Shown here piece by piece: positions 1 to 5,789 of a stretch of DNA of 5,789 nucleotides. The position numbers and the translations under genes are program-made. Numbering within the stretch: the stretch's first letter is position 1; every line of letters starts with the position of its first letter. Source of the DNA: Methanobacteriaceae archaeon UBA349 (GTDB lineage Archaea > Methanobacteriota > Methanobacteria > Methanobacteriales > Methanobacteriaceae); the NCBI GenBank assembly GCA_002509745.1, contig DAWK01000158.1, positions 1-5,789 on the forward strand. Reading direction: 5' to 3'. The notes beneath the pieces were generated by a model. The model had not been told where the DNA came from and ran no database searches. It saw only the letters and a program-made list of their open reading frames with translations.

Positions 1-1484
1 ATAATGGAATAATTGAAAATTATAAAGAATTAAAAAATAATTTAGAATCAGAAGGCCATATATTCAAGTCGGATACAGATACGGAAGTCATTCCGCATTT
101 AATAGAAAAATTCATGGATCAAGGCTTTGATCTGGAGATTGCAGTACGGAAAACTCTGGAAATGATCCATGGGTCATATGCTATTGCAGTTATATCTACG
201 GATGAGCCAGGCAAAATTATAGGGGTTCGGAAAGAAAGTCCTTTAATTGTAGGAAAGGGTGATGGGGATTATTTCCTGGCCTCAGATGTGCCAGCCATAT
301 TAAAACACACTAATAACATTATTTACTTAGAAGACGGGGAAATGGTTATTTTAGATGCTGATGGTGTTACTGTTAAAAATGTTCTGGGTGAAATCATTGA
401 AAAAGAGGTCCATATAATTGAATGGACACCAGACATGGCTGAAAAGGGCGGTTTTGATCATTTCATGATAAAAGAGATTCATGAACAACCTGATGCGGTT
501 AGAGATACTCTTATGGAGTCTTCAGAAATAGAAAAAATAGTTAATAACTTGGGTGACATTGAAAGAATCTGCTTTGTGGCTTGTGGTACATCTTATCATG
601 CTTCTTTAATTGGAAAATATTTATTTGAAAGTTTAATGGGATTACCTACGGATGTAATTCTTGCTTCGGAATTCCAGTATTCTTCCAAGGCCATGGATGA
701 AAAAACACTAGTGATATTTATCAGCCAGTCTGGAGAAACTGCAGACACTCTTAAAGCTCTTAGAACCGCTAAAAAAAGATCTGAAACATTGGTAATCGTC
801 AATGTTGTAGGGAGTACTGCTACCCGGGAAGCTAAACATGTTGTTTTCACCAGAGCAGGGCCTGAAATAGGTGTGGCTGCTACTAAGACCTATGTAAGTC
901 AGCTAACATGTGTATATCTTTTAGCAGCTCATATGAGCAAACGATTAGATTTGGTTGAAGATTTACATAAAATTCCTAAGTTCATGGCAGATGTTTTGAA
1001 TAATGAGGATCATATTCATAGAATTGCTAAAAAATATAAAGATGTGCCTGATTTCTTCTTCATTGGAAGAGGGTTTTCTTACCCAACCGCTTTAGAAGGG
1101 GCTTTAAAACTAAAAGAAATTACTTATATTCATGGGGAAGGCTATGCTGCTGGAGAACTTAAGCACGGGCCATTGGCTTTGATTGATGATGGAGTTCCTG
1201 TAGTTGCTGTTGCACCTCCAGGAAATATCCATGATAAAACTTTAAGTAATGTAGAAGAAGTCAGGGCCCGAGGAGCCCATGTGATTTCGGTTGGTTCTGA
1301 TAATGATGAAATTTTAAAATCAGAATCAAAGGATTTTATGGGGACGGATTCAGAGATTGATGAGTTGATTTCCCCTATTCCGTATATAGTTCCTTTACAG
1401 TTACTTGCATATTATATAAGTATTGAAAAGGGTATTGATCCTGATAAGCCGAAGAATTTGGCCAAGTGTGTTACTGTAGAGTAA
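1..1484 (+). CDS. glmS: Glutamine--fructose-6-phosphate aminotransferase (isomerizing), 5'-truncated by window edge
   Basis: This enzyme makes glucosamine-6-phosphate from fructose-6-phosphate and glutamine in the cytoplasm, the first step toward UDP-GlcNAc. The frame is open from base 3, giving 493 visible residues. The first two, Asn-Gly, match the oxyanion-hole Asn98-Gly99 of E. coli GlmS. About 97 N-terminal residues, with the catalytic cysteine, therefore lie outside the window, and the ATG at 114 is internal. Asp26 in SDTDTEV matches glutamine-binding Asp123. The first SIS (sugar isomerase) domain starts near residue 189 (VACGTSYHA) and carries the phosphate-binding SQSGET at 241-246. 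The second starts near 351 and carries KLKE (Glu372) and ELKHGP (His388), equivalent to catalytic Glu488 and His504. The C-terminus NLAKCVTVE keeps the Schiff-base lysine (Lys488, E. coli Lys603). Full length would be about 590 residues, normal for the family. It is convergent with the glycan genes and clearly richer in G+C. No inactivating change is visible in the portion seen. The family assignment is secure. Confidence 0.97.
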   Translation, partial: NGIIENYKELKNNLESEGHIFKSDTDTEVIPHLIEKFMDQGFDLEIAVRKTLEMIHGSYAIAVISTDEPGKIIGVRKESPLIVGKGDGDYFLASDVPAILKHTNNIIYLEDGEMVILDADGVTVKNVLGEIIEKEVHIIEWTPDMAEKGGFDHFMIKEIHEQPDAVRDTLMESSEIEKIVNNLGDIERICFVACGTSYHASLIGKYLFESLMGLPTDVILASEFQYSSKAMDEKTLVIFISQSGETADTLKALRTAKKRSETLVIVNVVGSTATREAKHVVFTRAGPEIGVAATKTYVSQLTCVYLLAAHMSKRLDLVEDLHKIPKFMADVLNNEDHIHRIAKKYKDVPDFFFIGRGFSYPTALEGALKLKEITYIHGEGYAAGELKHGPLALIDDGVPVVAVAPPGNIHDKTLSNVEEVRARGAHVISVGSDNDEILKSESKDFMGTDSEIDELISPIPYIVPLQLLAYYISIEKGIDPDKPKNLAKCVTVE

Positions 1485-1494
1485 TTGAATAAAT

Positions 1495-1532
1495 TAAAAT
1501 ATGATTCTTTTTTAATATTTAATCATATTTTA
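1495..1532 (+). terminator. A/T-rich inverted repeat with T-run downstream of glmS, probable terminator region
   Basis: A perfect 12-base inverted repeat (TAAAATATGATT at 1495-1506, AATCATATTTTA at 1521-1532) encloses a 14-base loop, starting 10 bases after the glmS stop. The loop carries six T on the + strand (1508-1513). Archaeal RNA polymerase is known to terminate at T-runs in the non-template strand without needing a hairpin, so the T-run may be the working part. The stem has only one G-C pair and would be weak. The repeat is seen directly; the terminator role is inferred. Confidence 0.45.
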
Positions 1533-1544
1533 TAGAAGTTTATT

Positions 1545-1566
1545 ATTTTATTCCAATCAATAAAAT
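1545..1566 (-). terminator. Second A/T-only inverted repeat, just past the end of the glycan gene run
   Basis: A perfect 8-base inverted repeat (ATTTTATT at 1545-1552, AATAAAAT at 1559-1566) has a 6-base loop and begins 6 bases after the stop codon of the 471-residue glycosyltransferase, read on the - strand. It could help end that transcript. However, the stem is entirely A/T, and no run of five or more T occurs on the - strand in this intergenic region. In DNA this A/T-rich such a repeat can also arise by chance. Confidence 0.25.
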
Positions 1567-1572
1567 CATAGT

Positions 1573-2988
1573 TTATCTATTCAAAACTTTCATATAAACA
1601 TTTTCAACCTCTTTTTCGTATTCTTCATAAGGGCGTAAAATTTCATTTCTAATATTAAAAATTCTTTGGTTTAGTTCATTTATTTGTTCCGGGTTTTTGA
1701 TGATATTAATCATTATATTGGACAATTCTTTTGGAGAAGAATCAACATTAACCCAGCCAGTAATATTATCTATAGTATATTCTGTTATTCCACCAAGATT
1801 ATTTCCAATAACTGGTATACCTTTTGATAAAAATTCTAACCCTACAAAACCATAAACTTCTTCCCAAACTGAAGGTATTATTCCAACATCAATGGCATCT
1901 AATATATTATCTAAGTCCTTTGTATCATAATGTCCTTTAATAATTACATTTTCATGTTTATTGAGTTCTAATTCCCGAGATTTATCAATTTCTCCCAGTA
2001 TATAGATATTATAGCGATTTGAATAAGATTTTAGTATATCTATGGTTTCTAATAAAAATTGAGATCCTTTTTCAACTGAAGAAAACCCATTCAAAACCCC
2101 AAAATTGATTGAATTATCATAATGTCTTGTTTTTTTAAAATTAATATTATTAAAATGATTTAAAAGATTTTGAACTATAAAAATCTGTGAATCTTCACCT
2201 AAAAATGTCTGGTAAATTTCTTTTGTTTTTGTAGAAGGTGAAATGAATGAATCAATTTTTTTTAATTTTAATATGTTTGAATCTCTTCTATCTTGGTATA
2301 AATTAGAAATTTTTTCGTAGTTATATATGGGGGTTACTGGAAAATTTATTTTAGGATCTTTTATTTTATCAGAACGAATGTTTTGTATAAACTTAAAAAT
2401 TCTATTATAAATATTAAAAACAGGTATTTTGAATTTTTCTAAATGATAAGCTACTGTAGCAAGTAAAAAATAAGCACGACCCTCAAAATTATTACAACAT
2501 AATAAACACATAGGGCCTACTTCATTTTCTGAACAAATTGTTTTATCTATTCTGTAAAGTTTCACAGTTGGACATAAAGGATAATAATCGTGAAGTGTCA
2601 TTACTATTGGAATTCCTAATTCTTCTTTAAGTATGTCAATTAAAGAATAGGGTAATCCTAATATCTCTTGTATATGAATTATATCTGGTTTGTTACTTTT
2701 AATTATTTCTCGAAAAAGATTTTCAAATTCATAAACTTCTTTTTTGTTTTCTAAAGCACATTTAGATGGTAAAATTGGGGAATTGATTAATTCATGCATT
2801 ATTATTCCATCTTTTTTGTAATTTTTTATCATAGTTTTTGAAAAAGGGTAGTATCTTCCAGAGAAGAAATAATGAACTTCATTTCCTTTTTTCGCTTGAA
2901 ATTTCATTAAATTCATTGCATTCTTAATTGAACCACCGGTTCGCATAGGTAGAAAACCATGACCTATATGCATTATTTTTATTGTCAT
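1573..2988 (-). CDS. Glycosyltransferase family 4 (GT-B fold), cysteine-cluster type
   Basis: Probable retaining glycosyltransferase that moves a sugar from a nucleotide-activated donor to a growing surface glycan on the cytoplasmic side of the membrane. The protein has 471 residues. An N-terminal Rossmann-like half opens with MTIKIMHIGHGFLP and a glycine loop at 18-19. PDIIHIQE at 101-108 and TLHDYYPLCP at 131-140 are typical of the family. The C-terminal half starts near 294 (NFGVLNGFSSVEKG, Lys307 in the usual donor-phosphate position). It contains EVYGFVGLE, the E-X7-E motif (Glu377, Glu385), then IPVIGNNLGGITEYT. Cysteines at 139, 152, 161, 164 and 165 form a cluster. Residues about 171-205 form an aromatic, basic insert that could touch the membrane. 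It is the last gene of the run, starting 4 bases after the methyltransferase stop. The ATG is chosen because GAGTGA precedes it at close spacing. G+C is very low. The family is sure; donor and acceptor are unknown. Confidence 0.9.
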   Translation of the reverse strand: MTIKIMHIGHGFLPMRTGGSIKNAMNLMKFQAKKGNEVHYFFSGRYYPFSKTMIKNYKKDGIIMHELINSPILPSKCALENKKEVYEFENLFREIIKSNKPDIIHIQEILGLPYSLIDILKEELGIPIVMTLHDYYPLCPTVKLYRIDKTICSENEVGPMCLLCCNNFEGRAYFLLATVAYHLEKFKIPVFNIYNRIFKFIQNIRSDKIKDPKINFPVTPIYNYEKISNLYQDRRDSNILKLKKIDSFISPSTKTKEIYQTFLGEDSQIFIVQNLLNHFNNINFKKTRHYDNSINFGVLNGFSSVEKGSQFLLETIDILKSYSNRYNIYILGEIDKSRELELNKHENVIIKGHYDTKDLDNILDAIDVGIIPSVWEEVYGFVGLEFLSKGIPVIGNNLGGITEYTIDNITGWVNVDSSPKELSNIMINIIKNPEQINELNQRIFNIRNEILRPYEEYEKEVENVYMKVLNR

Positions 2989-2992
2989 AGAA

Positions 2993-2998
2993 TCACTC
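2993..2998 (-). promoter_or_regulatory. Ribosome binding site for the 471-residue glycosyltransferase, overlapping the upstream stop
   Basis: The - strand reads GAGTGATTCTATG. GAGTGA lies 4 bases before the ATG, and its last three bases are the TGA stop of the methyltransferase. The overlap supports this start codon and suggests that a ribosome finishing the upstream gene re-initiates here. The match to the consensus GGAGGTGA is partial. Confidence 0.5.
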
Positions 2999-3667
2999 TT
3001 TTTTAATATTTTGACCTAATCCCCCAATGGATATACCATAGAGGTTCGCATAAAAAGTGGATAATGCATCATAATCTTTAAAAAATATTCTTTTGAATAA
3101 AAGATAAGGAAATAATAGTACACTTATCCAGTTCCTCCAAACATTTATCTCTAATTTTAAAAAACCGTTTTCTTTTAACAATCTTTCAACAGAGTAATAA
3201 TTATATGGTCGTATATGTGTTGGTTCGCTCCAAAAATTTGCATTTCCTTCAGGAATAAATGCTGTTTTATAATATGGCATTTCTATATACAACAAACCAT
3301 TGGATTTAACAACTCTATGAAACTCGATCATAAAATCATATGGATTTAATAAATGTTCAATAACATGAAAACAAACTAATAAATCAAACATATTATTCTC
3401 AAAAGGTATATTATCTCCTGAAGCTTTCTGGAAATTGATAAATGATGGAATAGAACTATTCATATCTCCAATATCGATACCATAAAGCTGTAAATCTGGC
3501 CTTAATTCATGAATGTTTTTAAGATAATTGGCTTTTCCACATCCTACATCTAATATCTTTCCATTCAATGGGAGATCTAAAACTAATTTACTAATTAATT
3601 TTTTATAGCCTTCACTTAGTACATCATTAATCGATTCATAATAAATCTCATTATATTTTGTTTCCAT
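2993..3667 (-). CDS. Class I SAM-dependent methyltransferase (Methyltransf_11/23-like)
   Basis: Soluble-type methyltransferase of 224 residues, expected to transfer a methyl group from S-adenosylmethionine, here perhaps to a sugar hydroxyl of the glycan built by its neighbours. The SAM-binding motif I is KILDVGCGKANYL (37-49). Asp65 in LYGIDIG is the acidic residue expected to hold the SAM ribose. GDNIPFENNMFDLLVCFHVIEHL (84-106) gives the later core motifs, including the usual HVIEHL. The pattern EPTHIRPYNYYSVERLL (148-164) recurs in methyltransferases of polysaccharide clusters. Residues about 178-196 (near NWISVLLFPYLLF) are hydrophobic and aromatic, and might form a membrane-contacting helix or simply pack the core. 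It lies 49 bases after the family 2 glycosyltransferase and 4 bases before the next gene. The ATG has a GGAAGGT site. The fold is sure; the substrate is inferred only from context, and a non-sugar target cannot be excluded. Confidence 0.88.
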   Translation of the reverse strand: METKYNEIYYESINDVLSEGYKKLISKLVLDLPLNGKILDVGCGKANYLKNIHELRPDLQLYGIDIGDMNSSIPSFINFQKASGDNIPFENNMFDLLVCFHVIEHLLNPYDFMIEFHRVVKSNGLLYIEMPYYKTAFIPEGNANFWSEPTHIRPYNYYSVERLLKENGFLKLEINVWRNWISVLLFPYLLFKRIFFKDYDALSTFYANLYGISIGGLGQNIKKE

Positions 3668-3673
3668 ATTCTA

Positions 3674-3680
3674 ACCTTCC
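3674..3680 (-). promoter_or_regulatory. Ribosome binding site for the methyltransferase
   Basis: GGAAGGT on the - strand lies 6 bases before the ATG at 3667. It is close to the archaeal and bacterial Shine-Dalgarno consensus and fixes this start. The 49-base gap holding it (3668-3716) shows no convincing archaeal TATA box, so a separate internal promoter is not supported. Confidence 0.6.
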
Positions 3681-3716
3681 ATTATTTAGTTAATAATTAT
3701 GAAACTTTAAGAAGAA

Positions 3717-4697
3717 TTAAGGTTTCCATTTGTAAATGAACAATTTTTCTAAATCTTCAAATGGAACATTTTTTTTTATATTTTTATATTTATTCATGAA
3801 GTGTCTAATTTCTTTGTAGGCATCCCATTTAGCTTTTAATATGATCGTCTTTCTTCTTACTAAGTTTATACTAATTTGGGCTACTTCAGAAGCAAATAAT
3901 AGCGGAAATTTTTTAATAATATATCTTTTTGGAAGATTTTTGAATATGGTCCAAGTTGAATTTCTCCAGGTATGATATATAGTGAAATCGCTTAATGGTT
4001 CATTAGTACCCCCTCTATAATGATACATTACTGCCTTTGGGCAGTAGTAAGATTTCCAACCCGCTCTGCGAAGTCTTAATGCTAAGTCTGTATCTTCACA
4101 ATATGCAAAAAAATCTTCATCAAAATATGTATTTTCATATTTTACATCGGATAATGCTTTTTTTTTATAAAGACAACCTGCAGGAGAAGATCCCATTATT
4201 TCTTCTTCATTTTCATACTTATCCAAACTTTCATAAGCTCCTCTTTTAAAAGCTAATCCATTGATAGAATATTCAATTCCAACCACATCAATAAGGCTAG
4301 TATTTTGACCCCATATAATTTTTGACTGTATGCTACCTGCTTCAGGATGTTTTTTTGACATTAAAATTAGTTTTTCCAAAAAATCTTCTTTAATTTCAGT
4401 GTCATTGTTTAAACAAACAATAAACTTGCATTCAAAGTCTTTAAAACTCTCGTTTATCCCCTGGTTGTTTGCTTTAGCAAAACCATAGTTTTCATGGTTT
4501 TTAATAATTTTGATTTTACCAGATTTCAGTTCATTATAATAATTTTGATTAATATAATCAATAGAATCATTATTTGGTGAATTGTCTACAAATATAATCC
4601 TAAAATTTGAATAAGTCTGATTGAAAAGAGAAATAAAGTATTTTTCTAAAAATTTCTTGCCATTATAATCTGGGGTGATAATATAAGTCTCTACCAT
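3717..4697 (-). CDS. Glycosyltransferase family 2 (GT-A fold), rhamnosyltransferase/WbbL-like
   Basis: Probable inverting glycosyltransferase of 326 residues, adding one sugar to the glycan at the cytoplasmic membrane face. The GT-A nucleotide-binding half runs from residue 4: TYIITPDYNGKKFLEKYFISL, FNQTYSNFRIIFVDNS (Asp38), ENYGFAKANNQGI (69-81) and CLNNDTEI (95-102). In the last, Asn98-Asp99 stands at the metal-binding DXD position. GSSPAGCLYKKK (169-180), AYCEDTDLALRLRRAGW (198-214, with Glu201-Asp202 near the expected catalytic base) and the later His226 in MYHYRGGT complete the family pattern. This order is typical of the rhamnosyltransferase-like branch, but that branch includes enzymes with other donors. 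No transmembrane span is evident; the tail (about 283-326) is basic and could bind the membrane. One oddity is Asp10 where most relatives have Asn in the N-terminal NYNG. It starts 12 bases after the upstream glycosyltransferase stop, with an overlapping ribosome binding site. The family is sure, the sugar unknown. Confidence 0.9.
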   Translation of the reverse strand: MVETYIITPDYNGKKFLEKYFISLFNQTYSNFRIIFVDNSPNNDSIDYINQNYYNELKSGKIKIIKNHENYGFAKANNQGINESFKDFECKFIVCLNNDTEIKEDFLEKLILMSKKHPEAGSIQSKIIWGQNTSLIDVVGIEYSINGLAFKRGAYESLDKYENEEEIMGSSPAGCLYKKKALSDVKYENTYFDEDFFAYCEDTDLALRLRRAGWKSYYCPKAVMYHYRGGTNEPLSDFTIYHTWRNSTWTIFKNLPKRYIIKKFPLLFASEVAQISINLVRRKTIILKAKWDAYKEIRHFMNKYKNIKKNVPFEDLEKLFIYKWKP

Positions 4698-4704
4698 TCA
4701 AATA

Positions 4705-4711
4705 CTTCCTT
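4705..4711 (-). promoter_or_regulatory. Ribosome binding site for the family 2 glycosyltransferase, overlapping the upstream stop
   Basis: On the - strand TAAGGAAGTATTTGAATG joins the TAA stop of the upstream glycosyltransferase (4712-4710) to AAGGAAG, 7 bases before the ATG at 4697. The overlap of stop and ribosome binding site supports the start and suggests coupled translation. Confidence 0.55.
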
Positions 4712-5789
4712 AAATATGATTATAAATATTTAAAATGTCTTTAACAATTTTATCCCAGATGAAACTCTTTTCTACAATTTTTCGCCCATTTTCTCCTAAA
4801 TTATTTCTTTTTAATGGATTTTTTAATATAGAATCTATTACAACTTCTAATTTTTCTAAATCAAATGGTTCAACCAAATAACCATTAACTCCATCTTCAA
4901 CAACTTCCACCACACCACCTGAAGCATAGGCCACAACTGGAATCCCACATGCATTAGCCTCGGCTAACACCATTCCAAAACCTTCTCGGGTAGAAGGTAA
5001 GACTAACACATTAGATTTTTTCATTTCACCCATCAGTTCGTTATAATCTAAATTATCCAAAAATTGAATACTATCTCGAAGATCATATTCTTTAGTCATT
5101 GAAATTAAATTTTCTTTCTCAACACCATTACCAACTATCAGTAAATTAATATCTGAAATTTCTTTTTTCAGAGATTTAACAACTTTCAATAAATGATCAA
5201 CATGTTTATGTGGTGCTAGTCTGCCTACGAAGATTATAGTATTTTCATATTTCTCATTAACTTTAACAGAATCTATTAATTCCAAATCCACACCAGCGTA
5301 AACCACAGAAACTCTATTTTTTTGGACACCATAATATTTAACCAGAGATTTTTTAGTTTCATTACTCACAGTAATTATTTTATCATATGGGAACCTAACC
5401 AAAATTTTTTCAGCCAAAGCAGCAATTTTAGATGATTGAATCCACTGATCATCATCTTCTGTACTTACATCATATATTGTTCCAATAATTGGAGTTCTTT
5501 TCAATTTTGCACCGAAAAAAGCAGGAATAAGTGGAGCATAAGCTTGAGCATCTATTATATCATAATTATGAGTCACAATCCACTTAAAAACTGCAAATAT
5601 GAAATTTATAAAATTTGATGAACTTCTGTGCGGAGGTTTGTTAATGGTAGGTCCAATATGATGAATATTAATTCCTTCAATTTCTTCATATTTATTTACA
5701 CCAGCTATTTTCATACAAATAACATCAACCTGATGGCCTTTTTTCACTAAACGTTTAGAAATTTCATAATAACGCCTTTCGCCACCGCC
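4710..5789 (-). CDS. Glycosyltransferase family 4 (GT-B fold), N-terminus cut by window edge
   Basis: Probable retaining glycosyltransferase using a nucleotide sugar to extend a surface glycan. The frame stays open to the right edge, giving 359 visible residues that begin GGGERRYYEISKRLVKKGHQV. This is the glycine-rich loop and first helix normally found about 12-20 residues into the protein, so only a short N-terminus is missing; the GTG at 5747 is internal. Later come IIGTIYDVS (visible residues 101-109) and KIITVSNETKKSLVKYYGV (137-155), then the second Rossmann half from IIFVGRLAPHKHVDHLLKV. Next are LLIVGNGVE and EGFGMVLAE, the E-X7-E motif (visible Glu269 and Glu277), followed by GIPVVAYASGGVVEVVEDGVNGYLV. 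This is a canonical PF00534-type C-terminal domain with all expected motifs. It is the most upstream visible gene of the run. No signal peptide can be judged because the N-terminus is outside. The family is sure; the sugar is unknown. Confidence 0.92.
   Translation of the reverse strand, partial: GGGERRYYEISKRLVKKGHQVDVICMKIAGVNKYEEIEGINIHHIGPTINKPPHRSSSNFINFIFAVFKWIVTHNYDIIDAQAYAPLIPAFFGAKLKRTPIIGTIYDVSTEDDDQWIQSSKIAALAEKILVRFPYDKIITVSNETKKSLVKYYGVQKNRVSVVYAGVDLELIDSVKVNEKYENTIIFVGRLAPHKHVDHLLKVVKSLKKEISDINLLIVGNGVEKENLISMTKEYDLRDSIQFLDNLDYNELMGEMKKSNVLVLPSTREGFGMVLAEANACGIPVVAYASGGVVEVVEDGVNGYLVEPFDLEKLEVVIDSILKNPLKRNNLGENGRKIVEKSFIWDKIVKDILNIYNHI

Larger units (their letters stand above)
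1573..5789 (-). other. Putative glycan-assembly operon (GT4 - GT2 - methyltransferase - GT4), incomplete upstream
   Basis: Four genes on one strand are separated by 12, 49 and 4 bases, with ribosome binding sites at each internal start and no convincing internal promoter. The promoter and further genes should lie beyond position 5789. The mix of three glycosyltransferases and one methyltransferase is typical of clusters making envelope or S-layer glycans or secreted polysaccharides. No flippase, polymerase, oligosaccharyltransferase or nucleotide-sugar gene is visible, so the product class remains open. Confidence 0.75.

Noticed and set aside
114..116. ATG as the start of the glmS gene
   Set aside because: The frame is open back to base 3, and the 37 upstream codons match the conserved GlmS sequence (NGIIEN, SDTDTEV). 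The ATG is an internal methionine.
596..850. 84-residue reading frame on the - strand inside glmS
   Set aside because: It lies wholly within the conserved SIS domain of glmS, has no recognisable domain and is explained as a shadow frame.
3668..3716. Possible internal promoter in the 49-base gap before the methyltransferase
   Set aside because: The - strand is A/T-rich but lacks a clear TTTATATA-like box with a purine-rich BRE at a suitable distance. The background composition makes weak matches meaningless.
4037..4249. 70-residue reading frame on the + strand inside the family 2 glycosyltransferase
   Set aside because: It is antisense to a well-conserved region, with low-complexity composition and no family resemblance.
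5436..5618. 60-residue reading frame on the + strand inside the right-edge glycosyltransferase
   Set aside because: It is antisense to a conserved coding sequence. The Ile/Tyr-rich translation is what A/T-rich antisense DNA gives.
5745..5747. GTG as the start of the right-edge glycosyltransferase
   Set aside because: The 14 codons upstream (GGGERRYYEISKRL) are the conserved family 4 glycine loop and first helix, so the gene continues past the window edge.
1..5789. Defence system, mobile element, tRNA or CRISPR array
   Set aside because: All of the sequence except short gaps is accounted for by GlmS, glycosyltransferases and a methyltransferase. I saw no transposase, integrase, spaced direct repeats or tRNA-like cloverleaf. 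The methyltransferase has the small-molecule type motifs, not a DNA methylase NPPY/DPPY motif.

Overview
The window looks like part of a methanogenic archaeon of the Methanobacteriales, most likely Methanobacterium or a close relative. This is an inference from three things: the character of the GlmS protein, the low G+C, and short purine-rich ribosome binding sites before the genes. No rRNA or marker gene is present to prove it.

Layout. Positions 1-1484 on the + strand hold the last five-sixths of glmS (glucosamine-6-phosphate synthase), cut by the left edge. Positions 1485-1572 are a short convergent intergenic region with two A/T-only inverted repeats. Positions 1573-5789 on the - strand are a tightly packed run of four genes. 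In transcription order (right to left) they are a family 4 glycosyltransferase cut by the right edge, a family 2 glycosyltransferase, a class I SAM-dependent methyltransferase, and a second family 4 glycosyltransferase. The gaps between them are 12, 49 and 4 bases, so they probably form one operon whose promoter lies beyond the right edge. No stretch over 300 bases lacks a gene.

How the genes may work together. GlmS makes glucosamine-6-phosphate, the entry point to UDP-GlcNAc and other amino sugars. The four-gene run has the make-up of a surface-glycan assembly cluster: three sugar transferases that would extend a lipid-linked or protein-linked glycan, and a methyltransferase that could modify a sugar. 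The glycan (S-layer or N-linked glycan, secreted polysaccharide, or other envelope polymer), the sugars and the linkages cannot be read from the sequence. In sampled 60-base lines G+C is about 30-50% in glmS and about 12-28% in the first glycosyltransferase gene beyond it, so a compositional step falls at the convergent junction. This fits a conserved housekeeping gene beside a variable glycan island.

I found no RNA gene, mobile element, CRISPR array or defence system, and no clearly novel system. The points most worth a second look are the cysteine cluster in the 471-residue glycosyltransferase, the G+C step, the overlap of stop codons with ribosome binding sites, and the strand-asymmetric terminator region.
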